64,000 nucleotides of DNA from Solirubrobacteraceae bacterium (GCA_029263125.1 JAJCYD010000010.1:20753-84752), one strand, 5' to 3'; counted from the stretch's first letter, positions 34,889-43,969 are shown. Translations and numbers: made by a program. Notes: generated by a model from the sequence alone, not told the origin.

Positions 34889-35551
34889 GTGTCGACTGCA
34901 TCACTGCGCCTACGAGGACTGACCAAGACGGTCGGCAGCGGGCGCGCCGCGCGCCGGGTGCTCGACGGCGTCGACCTCGACCTGATGCCGGGCGAGCTCG
35001 TGGCGGTGGTCGGCCCGTCGGGGTCGGGCAAGTCCACGCTGCTGCACCTGGCAGGTGGTCTGGACCTGCCGGAGGCGGGGGAGGTGGAGGTCGCCGGCGA
35101 ACGCCTGTCGGGGCGTTCGGACGCCGAGCTGGCGCGCCTGCGTGCTCGTCACGTGGGGTTCGTCTTCCAGGCCTTTCACCTCGTCGCGGAGCTGTCCGGT
35201 GAGGAGAACGTCCGCCTGGCGGCGCGCTTTGGCACCCGCGACGCCGCCGACCGCGTCGCGGCGCTGATCGACGCCGTCGACCTGCGCGCGGTCGCCCGCT
35301 CGCTGCCCGCCCAGCTCTCCGGCGGCGAGCAGCAGCGCTTCGCCGTCGCGCGGGCGCTCGTCAACGACCCGACCGTGATCCTCGCCGACGAGCCGACCGG
35401 CAACCTCGACGCGCGCTCCGGAGCGACCGTGCTCGACCTGCTGCGACGCAGCACCGACTCCGGGCGCGCCGTCCTCGTCGTCACCCACGACCCCGCGGTG
35501 ACCGCACGCGCCGACCGCGTCCTGCGCTTGCACGACGGCTCGCTGGCATGA
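34889..35551 (+). CDS. ABC transporter ATP-binding protein, MacB/LolD type
   Basis: 220 residues from the GTG at 34889; the longer frame upstream is rejected because it reads through the control region and lacks family sequence. Walker A GPSGSGKST, Q-loop HVGFVFQAFHLV, signature LSGGEQQRFAVARAL, Walker B VILADEPTGNLD and H-loop VVTHD are all present; the short EPTGNLD form is typical of exporters with FtsX-type permeases. ATGA overlap with the permease gene shows it is the NBD of that transporter. Confidence 0.92.
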   Translation: MSTASLRLRGLTKTVGSGRAARRVLDGVDLDLMPGELVAVVGPSGSGKSTLLHLAGGLDLPEAGEVEVAGERLSGRSDAELARLRARHVGFVFQAFHLVAELSGEENVRLAARFGTRDAADRVAALIDAVDLRAVARSLPAQLSGGEQQRFAVARALVNDPTVILADEPTGNLDARSGATVLDLLRRSTDSGRAVLVVTHDPAVTARADRVLRLHDGSLA

Positions 35552-37809
35552 GGCGCGCGCTGCGCCGCCTGCGCGGCCGGCGCCGGCGCGTGCTGACCGC
35601 GGCGGCACTGACCGCCGCGGCCGGGTTGGCGGTCGGCGTCGCGGGGACCGTCGGCTTCTCCCTGGCGACGGGCTATGACCGCGCCGCGCAGCGCACCGAC
35701 CAGCCCGACGTGCTGGGGCGCTTTGCGCCGCAGCGCCTGTCGGTGCTGCGCGAGCGACTGGACCGGCTGCCCAACGTCGAGGCGATCTCCTATCGCCTGG
35801 AGGTCAACCGCGTCCGGCTTGCCGCCAATGGCCAGTCCAAGCGCAACGGCGCGGTCCACGTCGTGCGGCCGGGCCGGCGGGGCTATGGCGTCGTCGCCGG
35901 CCGCGACCTGGGTTCGCGGGCCGGCGAGGCGCTCGTCGAGCGCGGGGTCGCCGAGGAGTGGAAGCTGCAGGTCGGGGACCGGATCGACGTCGGCGGGCTC
36001 GGATCGCTGCGCATCGCGGGGATCGCGCTGTCGGTGGACAATGTCGCGTTCCCGCTAGCGACGGTGCCCCGCATCTATGTCTCCGAAGCCGAGATCTCGC
36101 GCCGCTTCGGCGCCGACGCCAACCCCGGAGTGAACCTCGCGCTCGTCTGGCTCGCCGACCCGAGCCGGCTGGACATCACGCTGGCGGCCGCTCGGCCGGC
36201 GGTCTTCGGGCTGCGCACCGAGCAGCTGCTGACCAAGCGGGCGGTGCGCCAGGTCATCGACCAGGCGGCCGGGATCGTGATCGCGCTGCTGGCGGTCTTC
36301 GGGCTCGTCGCGTGCGCCTGCGCGGGCGTCATGCTCGCCGCCGCATCCGCCGCAGAGGTCCGCCGGCGCGCGCCGGCGCTGGGCGTGCAGCGCGCCCTCG
36401 GGGCCACGCGCGGGGCGGTCGTCGGCGACGAGACGCTGGATGCCGTGCTCGTCGCGGCGCCGGCGGCGGCACTGGGTCTCGGCGTCGGAGCCCTGGCGGC
36501 CGCCGGCCCGACCGCGAACCTGCTGGGCTTCCTCAACGAGGTCGCTCCCGGATCGGCGCTGCTGTGGCCGCTGGCGGGGGCGTTCGCCGGGCTCGTGACG
36601 GTCGCCGCCGCGGGCGCGGCGTGGCCGGCATGGCGGCTGAACCGCAAGGCGGTGTCCGAGCTGCTGCGCGGGGGAGATCTCGCGACCGGCCCGGCCAAGC
36701 GCCGCCGCGTGCCGTCCGGTGGGCTCTTCGGCCTCGGCGCGCGTTTTGCCTTCGCGCGGCGGGGACGGTGGACGTCGACGATCAGCGCGCTGGCGGTCGC
36801 CGGTGCGGCGATGCTGCTCGTGCTCGCGGTCGCGGACCTGCTCGTCTCGCTGCGCGACGATCCCGGCACGCTCGGGCGCCGCTACGCGCTGACGGTGCCC
36901 GGCGAGCAGCGCGACGCCAGGACGATCGCACGGATCCCCGGCGTCGCCGCAGCGGCGCAGCGCTCGACCGTCGAGGCGGCCGACTCGTTCTCGTTGACCG
37001 AGCCGCTGCGCGTCATCGCCTACCCCGGCGACCATGTGCCGTTCGAGGCACCGCCGCTGGCCGAGGGGCGGCGCCTGGCCGCCGACGGCGAGGTCGAGGT
37101 CGGACTGGGACTTGCCGACACGCTGGGCCTGCGTCCCGGCAGCGAGCTGGCGATCCAGCCCGCGGGCAGCGGCGAGCTGCGCTTCCGCGTCGTCGGGATC
37201 GTGCGGGCGCTGGAGAACGACGGCCGCGTCGTCTATGCCCGCACCGCGCGCCTGCGCGACGCCGACCCGTCGCTTGGCGGGCCGATCGCGATCCGGTTGG
37301 CGTCCGGGGCCGACCGCGCCGATGTCGTGCGGCGCCTCGACGCGGCGGGCTTCGAGAGCAGCGCGACGGGCGGCGCGACGCCGCGCAACCGGTCGTTCCT
37401 CGGTGTGCTGGCCTCGGTCCTGCGGGCGGTGGCGCTGGCGATCGGGCTCGTCTGCCTGGCCGCGATCCTGCAGACGCTGGCGCTGACGACGCGCGACCGG
37501 CGCCGCGCGCTGGCGGTCATGCGCGCGACTGGCGCGCCGCCGGGCGCACTGGCCGCCGTCCTCACCGGAACCGCGGCAGCGCTGATCGTGCCCGCCGTCG
37601 TGCTGGCCGTGCTCTTGCAGCGCTTCGTGCTGGGACCGATCGTCGCCGAGCTCGCCGCCAGCTACGCGACCCTGCCACTCGGCGTCGGCGCGACCGGCAT
37701 CCTGCTCGTCGGCGGCGGCCTCGCGGCGATCGGCGCCGTCGCCGTGCTCGTCGTGACGCGCGCCGCGACGCGCGAGCCGGTGGCCGCGGGAATCGAACGC
37801 GATGATTGA
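35548..37809 (+). CDS. FtsX-domain ABC transporter permease (MacB-like)
   Basis: 753 residues. An N-terminal helix, a periplasmic-type core domain (~50-220), then an FtsX unit of three helices (~235-365: VIALLAVFGLVACACAGVML, AALGLGVGALAAAGP, LAGAFAGLVTVAAAGAAW); a second single helix near 405-430, second core domain and a second three-helix FtsX unit at the end (~620-745). This is the duplicated FtsX architecture of actinobacterial lipoprotein or peptide exporters and LolCDE-like complexes. It overlaps the ATPase gene at its start and the metallophosphoesterase gene at its end, making a three-gene operon. Confidence 0.9.
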   Translation: MRRALRRLRGRRRRVLTAAALTAAAGLAVGVAGTVGFSLATGYDRAAQRTDQPDVLGRFAPQRLSVLRERLDRLPNVEAISYRLEVNRVRLAANGQSKRNGAVHVVRPGRRGYGVVAGRDLGSRAGEALVERGVAEEWKLQVGDRIDVGGLGSLRIAGIALSVDNVAFPLATVPRIYVSEAEISRRFGADANPGVNLALVWLADPSRLDITLAAARPAVFGLRTEQLLTKRAVRQVIDQAAGIVIALLAVFGLVACACAGVMLAAASAAEVRRRAPALGVQRALGATRGAVVGDETLDAVLVAAPAAALGLGVGALAAAGPTANLLGFLNEVAPGSALLWPLAGAFAGLVTVAAAGAAWPAWRLNRKAVSELLRGGDLATGPAKRRRVPSGGLFGLGARFAFARRGRWTSTISALAVAGAAMLLVLAVADLLVSLRDDPGTLGRRYALTVPGEQRDARTIARIPGVAAAAQRSTVEAADSFSLTEPLRVIAYPGDHVPFEAPPLAEGRRLAADGEVEVGLGLADTLGLRPGSELAIQPAGSGELRFRVVGIVRALENDGRVVYARTARLRDADPSLGGPIAIRLASGADRADVVRRLDAAGFESSATGGATPRNRSFLGVLASVLRAVALAIGLVCLAAILQTLALTTRDRRRALAVMRATGAPPGALAAVLTGTAAALIVPAVVLAVLLQRFVLGPIVAELAASYATLPLGVGATGILLVGGGLAAIGAVAVLVVTRAATREPVAAGIERDD

Positions 37810-39262
37810 GCGCCTTCGAGCCCTACTCGCCGCGGCCGCGGCGACCGTGCTGCTGGCCGCCTGCGGCGCCGACGCCGGGCCGCCCGCGCCGGGTTCGACG
37901 TTGCAGGCCACGCTGCGCGACGCCGACGGCGACGGGGCGCTGGAGCGCGGGCCCGCCGCGCCACTGCGAGATCGCACCGAGCTGGGTGCGCCGGCGCCGT
38001 CGACGCGCACGCTGGCGACGCTCGGGATCATCTCCGATGCCCACGTCCGCGACGAGGAGTCACCCGCCCGCGTGCCGTTCCTTGACCGCTTCGGCTCCCC
38101 GGTGGACTCGACGTTTCGCCCGCAGGAGGCGTTGTCGGCACAGGTGCTCGACGCCAGCGTGCGAGCCGTGCGCTCGCAGCGCCCCGACGCGCTGATCGTG
38201 GCCGGCGATCTCGCCGACAACGCCCAGGCCAACGAGCTCGACCTCGCGCTGACCGTGCTGCGCGGTGGTCGTGCTCGGCCCGACAGCGGGGCGCCGGGCT
38301 ATGACGGCGTGCAGCGCGCGAGCAACGCAGACCCGCTCTTCTACCGTCCCGACACCGATGCGCCCCGCCATCCGGGCCTGCTGGAGCGCGCGCAACGCCC
38401 GTTCGGGGCGGCCGGCGTCGGCGTGCCGATCCTGCCGGTCGCGGGCAACCACGATCTGCTCGTCCAGGGCGAGCTGCCGCCCGACGCCCGCACCCGCGAG
38501 ATCGCCACCGGCGATCGCATGGTCACCGAGCTTCGCGAGCGTCCGAAGCTGCCCGACGGCTCGTCGTCGGGCGCCCAGCGCGTGGCGGCGATCCGCGCGA
38601 TCCTCGCCGGGCCGCAGCTCGGCCCATCGCGACGGGTCGCCCCGGACACGGCGCGCCGCGAGCTGCGCGCCGGCGAGGTCGTCGAGCGCCTGCGCGACGC
38701 GGCAGGGGTGCCTGGATCCAGCGCGAGCCTCGACTACGCCGCCGACGTCGGAGCGGACCTGCGCGTGCTGACCCTTGACGCCGTCGATCGCGCCGGCGGC
38801 TCGGGTGGCGCCGTCTCGGCCGCACAGGTGCGCTGGCTGCGCGGCGAGATCGCGCGCGCCGGCTCGCGCGCGGTGATCGTCGCCACCCACCAGCCGCTGC
38901 GCTCCTCGCGCGGCGGGGAGGCGGTGCTGGCGCTGCTGGATCAGAGCCCCGCGATCGTCGCCACGCTGTCGGGGCACACCCACCGCCACCGCATCGCCCC
39001 GCGCCGCACGGCGTCGGGCGGCTACTGGGAGATCGAGACCGCGTCGCTCGCCGATCATCCCCAGCAGGCGCGGATGCTGCGCCTCGTCAGCACTCGCGGT
39101 GGCGGCCGGGCGCTGGAGACCTGGGTGGTCGACCACGACGGCGCGGGCCTCGCCGGGATCGCCCGCGAGCTGGCCTTCCTCGACGTGCAGGGCGGCCGTC
39201 CGCGCAACCTCGGCGCCGGCCGCAACGACCGCAACGTCCGCCTGGGGCTGCCCGCGCGGTAG
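37802..39262 (+). CDS. Metallophosphoesterase lipoprotein
   Basis: 486 residues, lipobox LLAACGA (Cys at ~21). Calcineurin-like motifs in order: ISDAHV, VAGDLADNAQ, VAGNHDLL, VATHQPL and SGHTHRHRI, giving a complete two-metal site. The layout fits the family of extracytoplasmic metallophosphoesterases with a long insertion (about residues 170-330). The target phosphoester is unknown. The start overlaps the permease gene by eight bases, suggesting the exporter and hydrolase act in one envelope process. Confidence 0.88.
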   Translation: MIERLRALLAAAAATVLLAACGADAGPPAPGSTLQATLRDADGDGALERGPAAPLRDRTELGAPAPSTRTLATLGIISDAHVRDEESPARVPFLDRFGSPVDSTFRPQEALSAQVLDASVRAVRSQRPDALIVAGDLADNAQANELDLALTVLRGGRARPDSGAPGYDGVQRASNADPLFYRPDTDAPRHPGLLERAQRPFGAAGVGVPILPVAGNHDLLVQGELPPDARTREIATGDRMVTELRERPKLPDGSSSGAQRVAAIRAILAGPQLGPSRRVAPDTARRELRAGEVVERLRDAAGVPGSSASLDYAADVGADLRVLTLDAVDRAGGSGGAVSAAQVRWLRGEIARAGSRAVIVATHQPLRSSRGGEAVLALLDQSPAIVATLSGHTHRHRIAPRRTASGGYWEIETASLADHPQQARMLRLVSTRGGGRALETWVVDHDGAGLAGIARELAFLDVQGGRPRNLGAGRNDRNVRLGLPAR

Positions 39263-39393
39263 TCACGGCGCCGCCGCCTGTGACGCCTGGCGACCGTGGC
39301 GACTGCCTGTCACATGGCGCCAGTGAAGCGACACGACCGTCGATGGGCAGCGGCCTGTCGGACCTCACGGCCCGCGGCGCTCGTAGGGGAGAC

Positions 39394-40026
39394 ATGCGCA
39401 GCCGCAGCACCGGTCGACGCTCACGCCAGCGCCTGGCAGCCGCGATCGCCATCGTCCTCGGCGCGGTGCTCCTGGGCGGATGCGCCGATCGACCGCAGGC
39501 GCGAGCCAGTGATGCCCCGGCCGGCTGGACGGCCTATCGCGACGCCGAGCGGGGCTTTGAGGTGCAGTTCCCCAGCGACTGGCGGCGCGCTCGCAGATCC
39601 CTGACGCCGGCGCTGGTCGCGCCGCACGAGATCCTGTCGCTGGGAACGGGGTCGCTGCGCGCACCCGGACCGGACGGCTGCGCTCAACTGCCGGTCGGTG
39701 CCCTTGATGCCATGGGCCCGCGCGATGTGCTGCTCTCCATCCAGGAACAGGCCGCCGTCCGCCGCGGCGACCCGCGTGCGTACGGTCGCGCCTACCGCAA
39801 GGCTCCAGCAAGCCTGCGCCTTGCACGCTCGACGCGCACCGACGAGCTGCAATGCGTCGATGTCGAGCGACAGGACGTCTGGTGGCTGACCTTTCAAACG
39901 CAGGGCCGCAGCTTCTACGCTCTCGCGGCCATGGGCCGCGAGGCTCCTCAGGCCCGCCGCAGCCAGGCTCAGCGCGTCCTGCGCAGCCTGCGCTTCGCAC
40001 GCGTCAGCGAGCCGGAGGCCGGATAG
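39394..40026 (+). CDS. Exported lipoprotein, 210 aa
   Basis: ATG at 39394 has a good ribosome-binding site (AGGGGAG) and yields a lipoprotein signal ending LGGCADR. The mature protein starts GWTAYRDAERGFEVQFPSDW, a PsbP-like/DUF1795-type opening seen in many actinobacterial lipoproteins, and ends with ...RRSQAQRVLRSLRF. Function unknown. It precedes the sigma factor gene by seven bases, so it may be part of the sigma operon. The 39263-39393 gap contains short inverted repeats but no clear promoter. Confidence 0.75.
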   Translation: MRSRSTGRRSRQRLAAAIAIVLGAVLLGGCADRPQARASDAPAGWTAYRDAERGFEVQFPSDWRRARRSLTPALVAPHEILSLGTGSLRAPGPDGCAQLPVGALDAMGPRDVLLSIQEQAAVRRGDPRAYGRAYRKAPASLRLARSTRTDELQCVDVERQDVWWLTFQTQGRSFYALAAMGREAPQARRSQAQRVLRSLRFARVSEPEAG

Positions 40027-40033
40027 GCTTGCG

Positions 40034-40642
40034 ATGCTCGCCCGCGCCTGCATGTCGCAACCCGCGTCACTTCTCAACCAGGTTCGTCTCGGCTCCGCTG
40101 CCGTGACCGGCACCGCGCGGCGATCGGACGCGGCGCTCGTGCGGGCCGCCCAGCGGGGCCATGCCGATGCGGTCGAAGCCCTCTTCGAACGCCACTGGCC
40201 GGCGCTGCACCATGCCGCGTTCCTCGTCGTCCACGATGGCTCCGCGGCGGAGGACATCGCGCAGGAGGCGTTCCTCGCGGCGCTGCGCGCCCTGCACCGC
40301 TTCGATCGCCGCCGACCGTTGAGACCGTGGCTGCATCGCATCGCGGTCAACCGCGCGATCGATCACGCGCGGGCACGGTCGCTGCGCCGCGAGGTCGATG
40401 CCGACCTGCCAGACCTGGCCGCCGCTTCACCGGTGGCGCCCGCCGAGCTCGACGACAAGCTGCTCGTGGCACTCGCAGTGCTCGACGTCGACCAGCGCGC
40501 GGTGATCGTGCTGCGCCACCTGCTGGAGTACACGCCGGGTGAGATCGCCGCGCTGCTTGAGATCCCGCGCGGCACGGTCAACTCGCGCCTGCGCCGCGCG
40601 CTGGACACGCTCGCACGCGAGCTGGGCGAGGAGGAGCGATGA
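40034..40642 (+). CDS. ECF-type RNA polymerase sigma factor
   Basis: 202 residues; starts at 40034, 40052 and GTG 40103 are all possible, the last giving a more typical length. Region 2: DAVEALFERHWPALHHAAFLVVHDGSAAEDIAQEAFLAALRAL, with LRPWLHRIAVNRAIDHARA for -10 recognition. Region 4: LDVDQRAVIVLRHLLEYTPGEIAALLEIPRGTVNSRLRRALDTL. Directs RNA polymerase to its own promoters. ATGA overlap with the next gene suggests that the downstream membrane propeller protein is its anti-sigma factor. Confidence 0.92.
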   Translation: MLARACMSQPASLLNQVRLGSAAVTGTARRSDAALVRAAQRGHADAVEALFERHWPALHHAAFLVVHDGSAAEDIAQEAFLAALRALHRFDRRRPLRPWLHRIAVNRAIDHARARSLRREVDADLPDLAAASPVAPAELDDKLLVALAVLDVDQRAVIVLRHLLEYTPGEIAALLEIPRGTVNSRLRRALDTLARELGEEER

Positions 40643-41823
40643 ACGACCGGCGTCTGCGCGACGCGCTGGCCCGCACCCGTCCACCCGACGAGGTCGAGGC
40701 CCGCGAACGGGCGCGCGCCGTTGCACGCGCCGCCCACGAGGGCATGCCGGCGCGGCCGAGGCGCAGGCGTCTGGGCGTGGCGGTGCCGGTCGCCTCGGCA
40801 TTCACGCTCGTGCTCGTCGCGGGCGCCGTCGCCGCGACGCCCCCCGGCGCGGCCGTCAAGAACTGGGTTCGCGATCTGGTCGGCGGCACGCAGCCTCCCA
40901 CGCCGGCACCGGCGCTCTCGCGGCTGCCGTCCTCCGGGCGCCTGCTGGTGACGGGGCCCGCTGGAGCGTGGATCGTGCATCCCGACGGCAGCCGGCGACG
41001 CCTCGGCGGCTACACCGAGGCGACATGGTCGCCGAACGGGCTGTTCGTCGGGGCGGCCCGCGAGCGCCAGCTCGCCGCGCTGGATCCGCGCGGGCGCGTG
41101 CGCTGGGCGCTCTCGCGTCCCGATCTGGTCCACGATCCGCGCTGGGCGCCCAGCGGCTATCGCGTCGCCTACCGCTCGGGAAGCGATCTGCGGGTCGTCG
41201 CCGGCGACGGCAGCGGCGACCGCCGGATCGCGGCGCGCGTGCGACCGGTCGCGCCGGCGTGGCGGCCCGGCCGGTCGCGCAACGAGCTCACATACGTCGA
41301 CGGCGACGGGCGCATCGTCCGGCGCGACACCGATTCCCGGCGCCGGCTCGCGCGCCGGCGTTCGCCTGTCGTGCCGAAGCAGCTGCAATGGTCACCGTCG
41401 GGTGGGCGCCTGCTGATCACCGGTGAGCGCGCCATCGTGCTGATCGGCGCCGCCGGGAAGGTGCAGATGACCACGAGGGCTCGCGCCGGCACGAGCTTCG
41501 TCGACGCCAAGCTCTCCCCGGACGGACGCCGCGTCGCGGTCCTGCGTCGTAGCGAGGCCAGCTCACGCCACGACGTGCTCGTGGTCGCGGCCGCCGACGG
41601 CCGGGCGCGCCGGCTGTTCACCGCCGCCGGTCCGGTCAGGTCGCTGACCTGGTCGCCCGCCGGGCGCCTGGTGCTCGCCGATTGGTCGGGCGCCGACCAG
41701 TGGCTGTTTCTCGCGATCCATCCCGATGCTCACACCAGCGCCGTCGCCGGCATTGCCGGTCAGTTCGACCCGTCGCTCACCCGTCCGGGGGACATCGACG
41801 TGGAGGGCTGGTGCTGTCGATGA
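40639..41823 (+). CDS. Anti-sigma-like membrane protein with TolB-type propeller
   Basis: 394 residues. The cytosolic head (~1-45: NDRRLRDALARTRPPDEVEA...) is basic and helical; one membrane helix follows (LGVAVPVASAFTLVLVAGAVAA, ~45-66); the outside part (~90-390) is a beta propeller with WD40/TolB-like blades (EATWSPNGLFVGAA, DPRWAPSGYRVAYRSGS, LQWSPSGGRLLITG, DAKLSPDGRRVAVL, SLTWSPAGRLVLAD). Position and topology fit an anti-sigma factor whose sensor is an extracytoplasmic propeller. No canonical zinc-finger motif is visible, so the contact with sigma is inferred from operon structure. Confidence 0.75.
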   Translation: MNDRRLRDALARTRPPDEVEARERARAVARAAHEGMPARPRRRRLGVAVPVASAFTLVLVAGAVAATPPGAAVKNWVRDLVGGTQPPTPAPALSRLPSSGRLLVTGPAGAWIVHPDGSRRRLGGYTEATWSPNGLFVGAARERQLAALDPRGRVRWALSRPDLVHDPRWAPSGYRVAYRSGSDLRVVAGDGSGDRRIAARVRPVAPAWRPGRSRNELTYVDGDGRIVRRDTDSRRRLARRRSPVVPKQLQWSPSGGRLLITGERAIVLIGAAGKVQMTTRARAGTSFVDAKLSPDGRRVAVLRRSEASSRHDVLVVAAADGRARRLFTAAGPVRSLTWSPAGRLVLADWSGADQWLFLAIHPDAHTSAVAGIAGQFDPSLTRPGDIDVEGWCCR

Positions 41824-41896
41824 CGCGCCGGGACCTCTGTCACAACCTCGGGCGTATTGACACTTAAGAGGAAGGACACACAACCAGGGGGAGCAT

Positions 41897-42415
41897 ATGG
41901 CTCGCATGCACGGCAGGACGTCGGTGGTCTTGATCATGGCCGCAGTGGTGACGACCGGGGTCGTCACGACGGCGATGGCCGAGGATCCGGCGCCGGCAAC
42001 GACCTCGGAGCCGACGGTGACCGTGATCGGGACGGGTGACGCCAAGCCCACGCCGCGCGACCGCAAGAGCAACGCCTCGATCGCCAAGGCTGTCCACGAC
42101 GCCGAGCGAGCGGCCATCCCCAAGGCGCTGGGCAACGGCAAGGGACGCGCCGCACGGCTGGCGAAGATGTCCGGACTGCGCCTGGTCAAGCTGCATTCGG
42201 TGTCCGAGACGCCCCCGAGTCCGTTCGGCTACTACGGGCCCTACGGCGCGCAAGGCACGTTCGGCCCCGGCAAGTACTGCGGGACGGTCCGCAGCTCGGT
42301 CTTCAAGACCGGCTCGGATGGCAAGCGCCGCCGTGTGGGCACCCGTTCGCGCCGCTCCTGCCGAGTGCCGCCGACCGTCACCGCGTCCCTGACGATGACG
42401 TTCACGGCCGCCTGA
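41897..42415 (+). CDS. Exported SIMPL-domain-like protein
   Basis: 172 residues with a Sec signal peptide (VVLIMAAVVTTGVVTTAMAE). The mature part opens TVTVIGTGDAKPTP and contains AVHDAERAAIPKALGNGKGRAARLAKMSGLRLVKLHSVSE, then ends VTASLTMTFTAA: the beta-helix-beta plan of SIMPL (DUF541) proteins, of unclear molecular function (oxidative stress or signalling links). It has a central Tyr/Gly-rich loop. A TTGACA box at 41857-41862 and a strong ribosome-binding site (GGGGGAG) precede it, suggesting its own promoter, although I see no matching -10. Confidence 0.7.
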   Translation: MARMHGRTSVVLIMAAVVTTGVVTTAMAEDPAPATTSEPTVTVIGTGDAKPTPRDRKSNASIAKAVHDAERAAIPKALGNGKGRAARLAKMSGLRLVKLHSVSETPPSPFGYYGPYGAQGTFGPGKYCGTVRSSVFKTGSDGKRRRVGTRSRRSCRVPPTVTASLTMTFTAA

Positions 42416-42418
42416 GTC

Positions 42419-42883
42419 ATGCCGTACGTCCGCTGCGGTGGTTGCGCGCTGCGCTTCTACACCGCGGCCGCGGTCGCCACGCGCGGACAGTGCCCGTCAT
42501 GCGGCACGCCCGTGCGCGGCCGGCCTCGCGCTCGGGGCCTCGACGATGCCGCGTTCGCGGCGCTCTACGAGGCGCGGGCCGAGACGCTGCTCGCGTTCTT
42601 CGTGCCGCGCGTGCCCTCGACGACGCTCGCGGTGACGCTGTGGGCCGAGACGCTTGCCGAGGCGCTCAGCGTCCGCCACCGCTACCGCGGCAGCTCAGAC
42701 GAGCAGGCGGCGCTGTGGCTGGAGGCGATCGCCTATCGCCAGCTTGCCCGCTTTCGCGCCCAGGACGAGTTCGACCCTGTGCACCTGCGCCGGCTGGGAC
42801 TACAGCCTCCCGGCGACGACCGGACGCGGGTCGTCGATGCCTTTCGCGAGGTCATCCTGCCGGCCTCGATGATTCAGGCGTAG
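42419..42883 (+). CDS. Zinc-ribbon protein with sigma-region-like domain
   Basis: 154 residues. N-terminal zinc ribbon (VRCGGCALRFYTAA...CPSCGTP, two CxxC knuckles, residues ~5-30) joined to a helical domain (DDAAFAALYEARAETLLAFF, VTLWAETLAEAL, WLEAIAYRQLARFRAQ) that resembles an ECF sigma region 2 without region 4. It may bind nucleic acid or RNA polymerase. Three bases after the SIMPL-like gene; convergent with the gene at 42890. Family not certain. Confidence 0.65.
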   Translation: MPYVRCGGCALRFYTAAAVATRGQCPSCGTPVRGRPRARGLDDAAFAALYEARAETLLAFFVPRVPSTTLAVTLWAETLAEALSVRHRYRGSSDEQAALWLEAIAYRQLARFRAQDEFDPVHLRRLGLQPPGDDRTRVVDAFREVILPASMIQA

Positions 42884-42889
42884 GTTGGA

Positions 42890-43348
42890 TCAGCGCCCAA
42901 CCGTCCGCATGACCTCGCGCGCGCGCCCCGGGAGCACGCCGAGGAGCTCGCGGACCTCACCGAGGCCGGAGCGCAGCTCGCGGTCGCCGACCTCGACGGG
43001 CAGCATCGAGTCCTGCAACGTGGAGAGGATGACGTCGGCCGAGCCGACGGCCTGGACCGCGCCTTCGACGTAGCCCTTGACACCCTGCGAGGGAGCGCCG
43101 GGCGCCGCCGCCTCGAACGTCGCGGTCTGCAGGCCCGTGCGCTCGGCGAAGCTCGAGTGCGCGCGCTTGGCCCGCCCGTAGGCGACCTGCACCGGCCGGA
43201 AGAGCTGCTCCTCGAGCTCGTCGCCGTGCGCTTCGTCGAGCAGCTCGTAGGCGGCACCGAGCGCGGCGAGCGCCACGGCGAGCTCGTCGATCGACTCGGC
43301 GACAATGTCGAGCAGATCCTGGCGCCCTTCGGTGTTGGTATAGCCCAT
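42890..43348 (-). CDS. Conserved hypothetical helical protein
   Basis: 152 residues, soluble, all-helical, acidic: DLLDIVAESIDELAVALAALGAAYELLDEAHGDELEEQLFRPVQVAYGRAKRAHSSFAER, a Gly/Pro loop, and a final helical segment (GLGEVRELLGVLPGRAREVMRTVGR). It has the look of a helical-bundle or coiled-coil scaffold. I do not recognise a family. It ends six bases from the convergent zinc-ribbon gene. Confidence 0.65.
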   Translation of the reverse strand: MGYTNTEGRQDLLDIVAESIDELAVALAALGAAYELLDEAHGDELEEQLFRPVQVAYGRAKRAHSSFAERTGLQTATFEAAAPGAPSQGVKGYVEGAVQAVGSADVILSTLQDSMLPVEVGDRELRSGLGEVRELLGVLPGRAREVMRTVGR

Positions 43349-43373
43349 CGTCTCAGCCTACGGACCCGCAGGC

Positions 43374-43871
43374 TCAGCCGAGTCTCAGCATCTCGATCGG
43401 CACGCCGTAGAAGGGAGGCGTGCCATGACGGTCGCCCCCGAGCTCCATCACCAGCAGGTCAAAGGCCGACTCGACGCGATGGGCATTGCCTGTGCCGAAC
43501 CAGTCGGCGGCGACCTCGAGCACCGTCGTGACGTCGACCGAGGCATTGCCGACATCGGGTGGCGGCGGCGTGCTGCCGTCGGCCACGTAGGCGGCTCGAA
43601 GCGCCGCGATCATGTCGACGTGCGCGGGCTCGCCGTAGTCCCACAGCGTGTGGCCCGGCGGCATCGTCAGCGGCGGCGCGCCGGCGTCGGGCGGGGCGAG
43701 GTGCGCGGTCTCGGGTGTGTGCTCATAGAGGAAGCGCTCGCCCGCACCCTCGTGTTCCACGACCGCCTCGGCCTGTTCGCGCGTCAGCGCGCGGCCGTGG
43801 TGCTCGACGTGCATCGCCCGCCAGACCGACACGCCCTGTGGGCCGTCGTCGTGGACGAGCATCATGATCAT
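43374..43871 (-). CDS. Hypothetical protein, ~165 aa
   Basis: Start uncertain: ATG codons at 43871, 43865 and 43862 are available, and a longer frame opens at 43925. Soluble, His/Asp/Glu-rich, with GPQGVSVWRAMHVEHHGRALT, a proline-rich middle and VLEVAADWFGTGNAHRVESAFDLLVMELGG near the end. No signal peptide or membrane helix. No family recognised. It lies beside several small hypothetical genes and is divergent from the 56-residue membrane protein. Confidence 0.55.
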   Translation of the reverse strand: MIMMLVHDDGPQGVSVWRAMHVEHHGRALTREQAEAVVEHEGAGERFLYEHTPETAHLAPPDAGAPPLTMPPGHTLWDYGEPAHVDMIAALRAAYVADGSTPPPPDVGNASVDVTTVLEVAADWFGTGNAHRVESAFDLLVMELGGDRHGTPPFYGVPIEMLRLG

Positions 43872-43969
43872 GAAGAGCCGCTCGTCGTCCACGGCGGGCG
43901 ATGCTCGCACACCCGCGGCTGCCACAGTTGGCGCTGCTGCGGTTGTGCCCGCGGGTATCGTCGTCGATC

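Noticed and set aside
36055..38232. 725-residue minus-strand frame
   Set aside because: Shadow of the FtsX permease gene in a high-GC genome; low-complexity Arg/Ala/Gln composition.
41857..41885. Complete sigma-70-type promoter for the SIMPL-like gene
   Set aside because: A TTGACA is present but nothing near a -10 box stands 16-18 bases downstream, so I mention it only as a possible -35.
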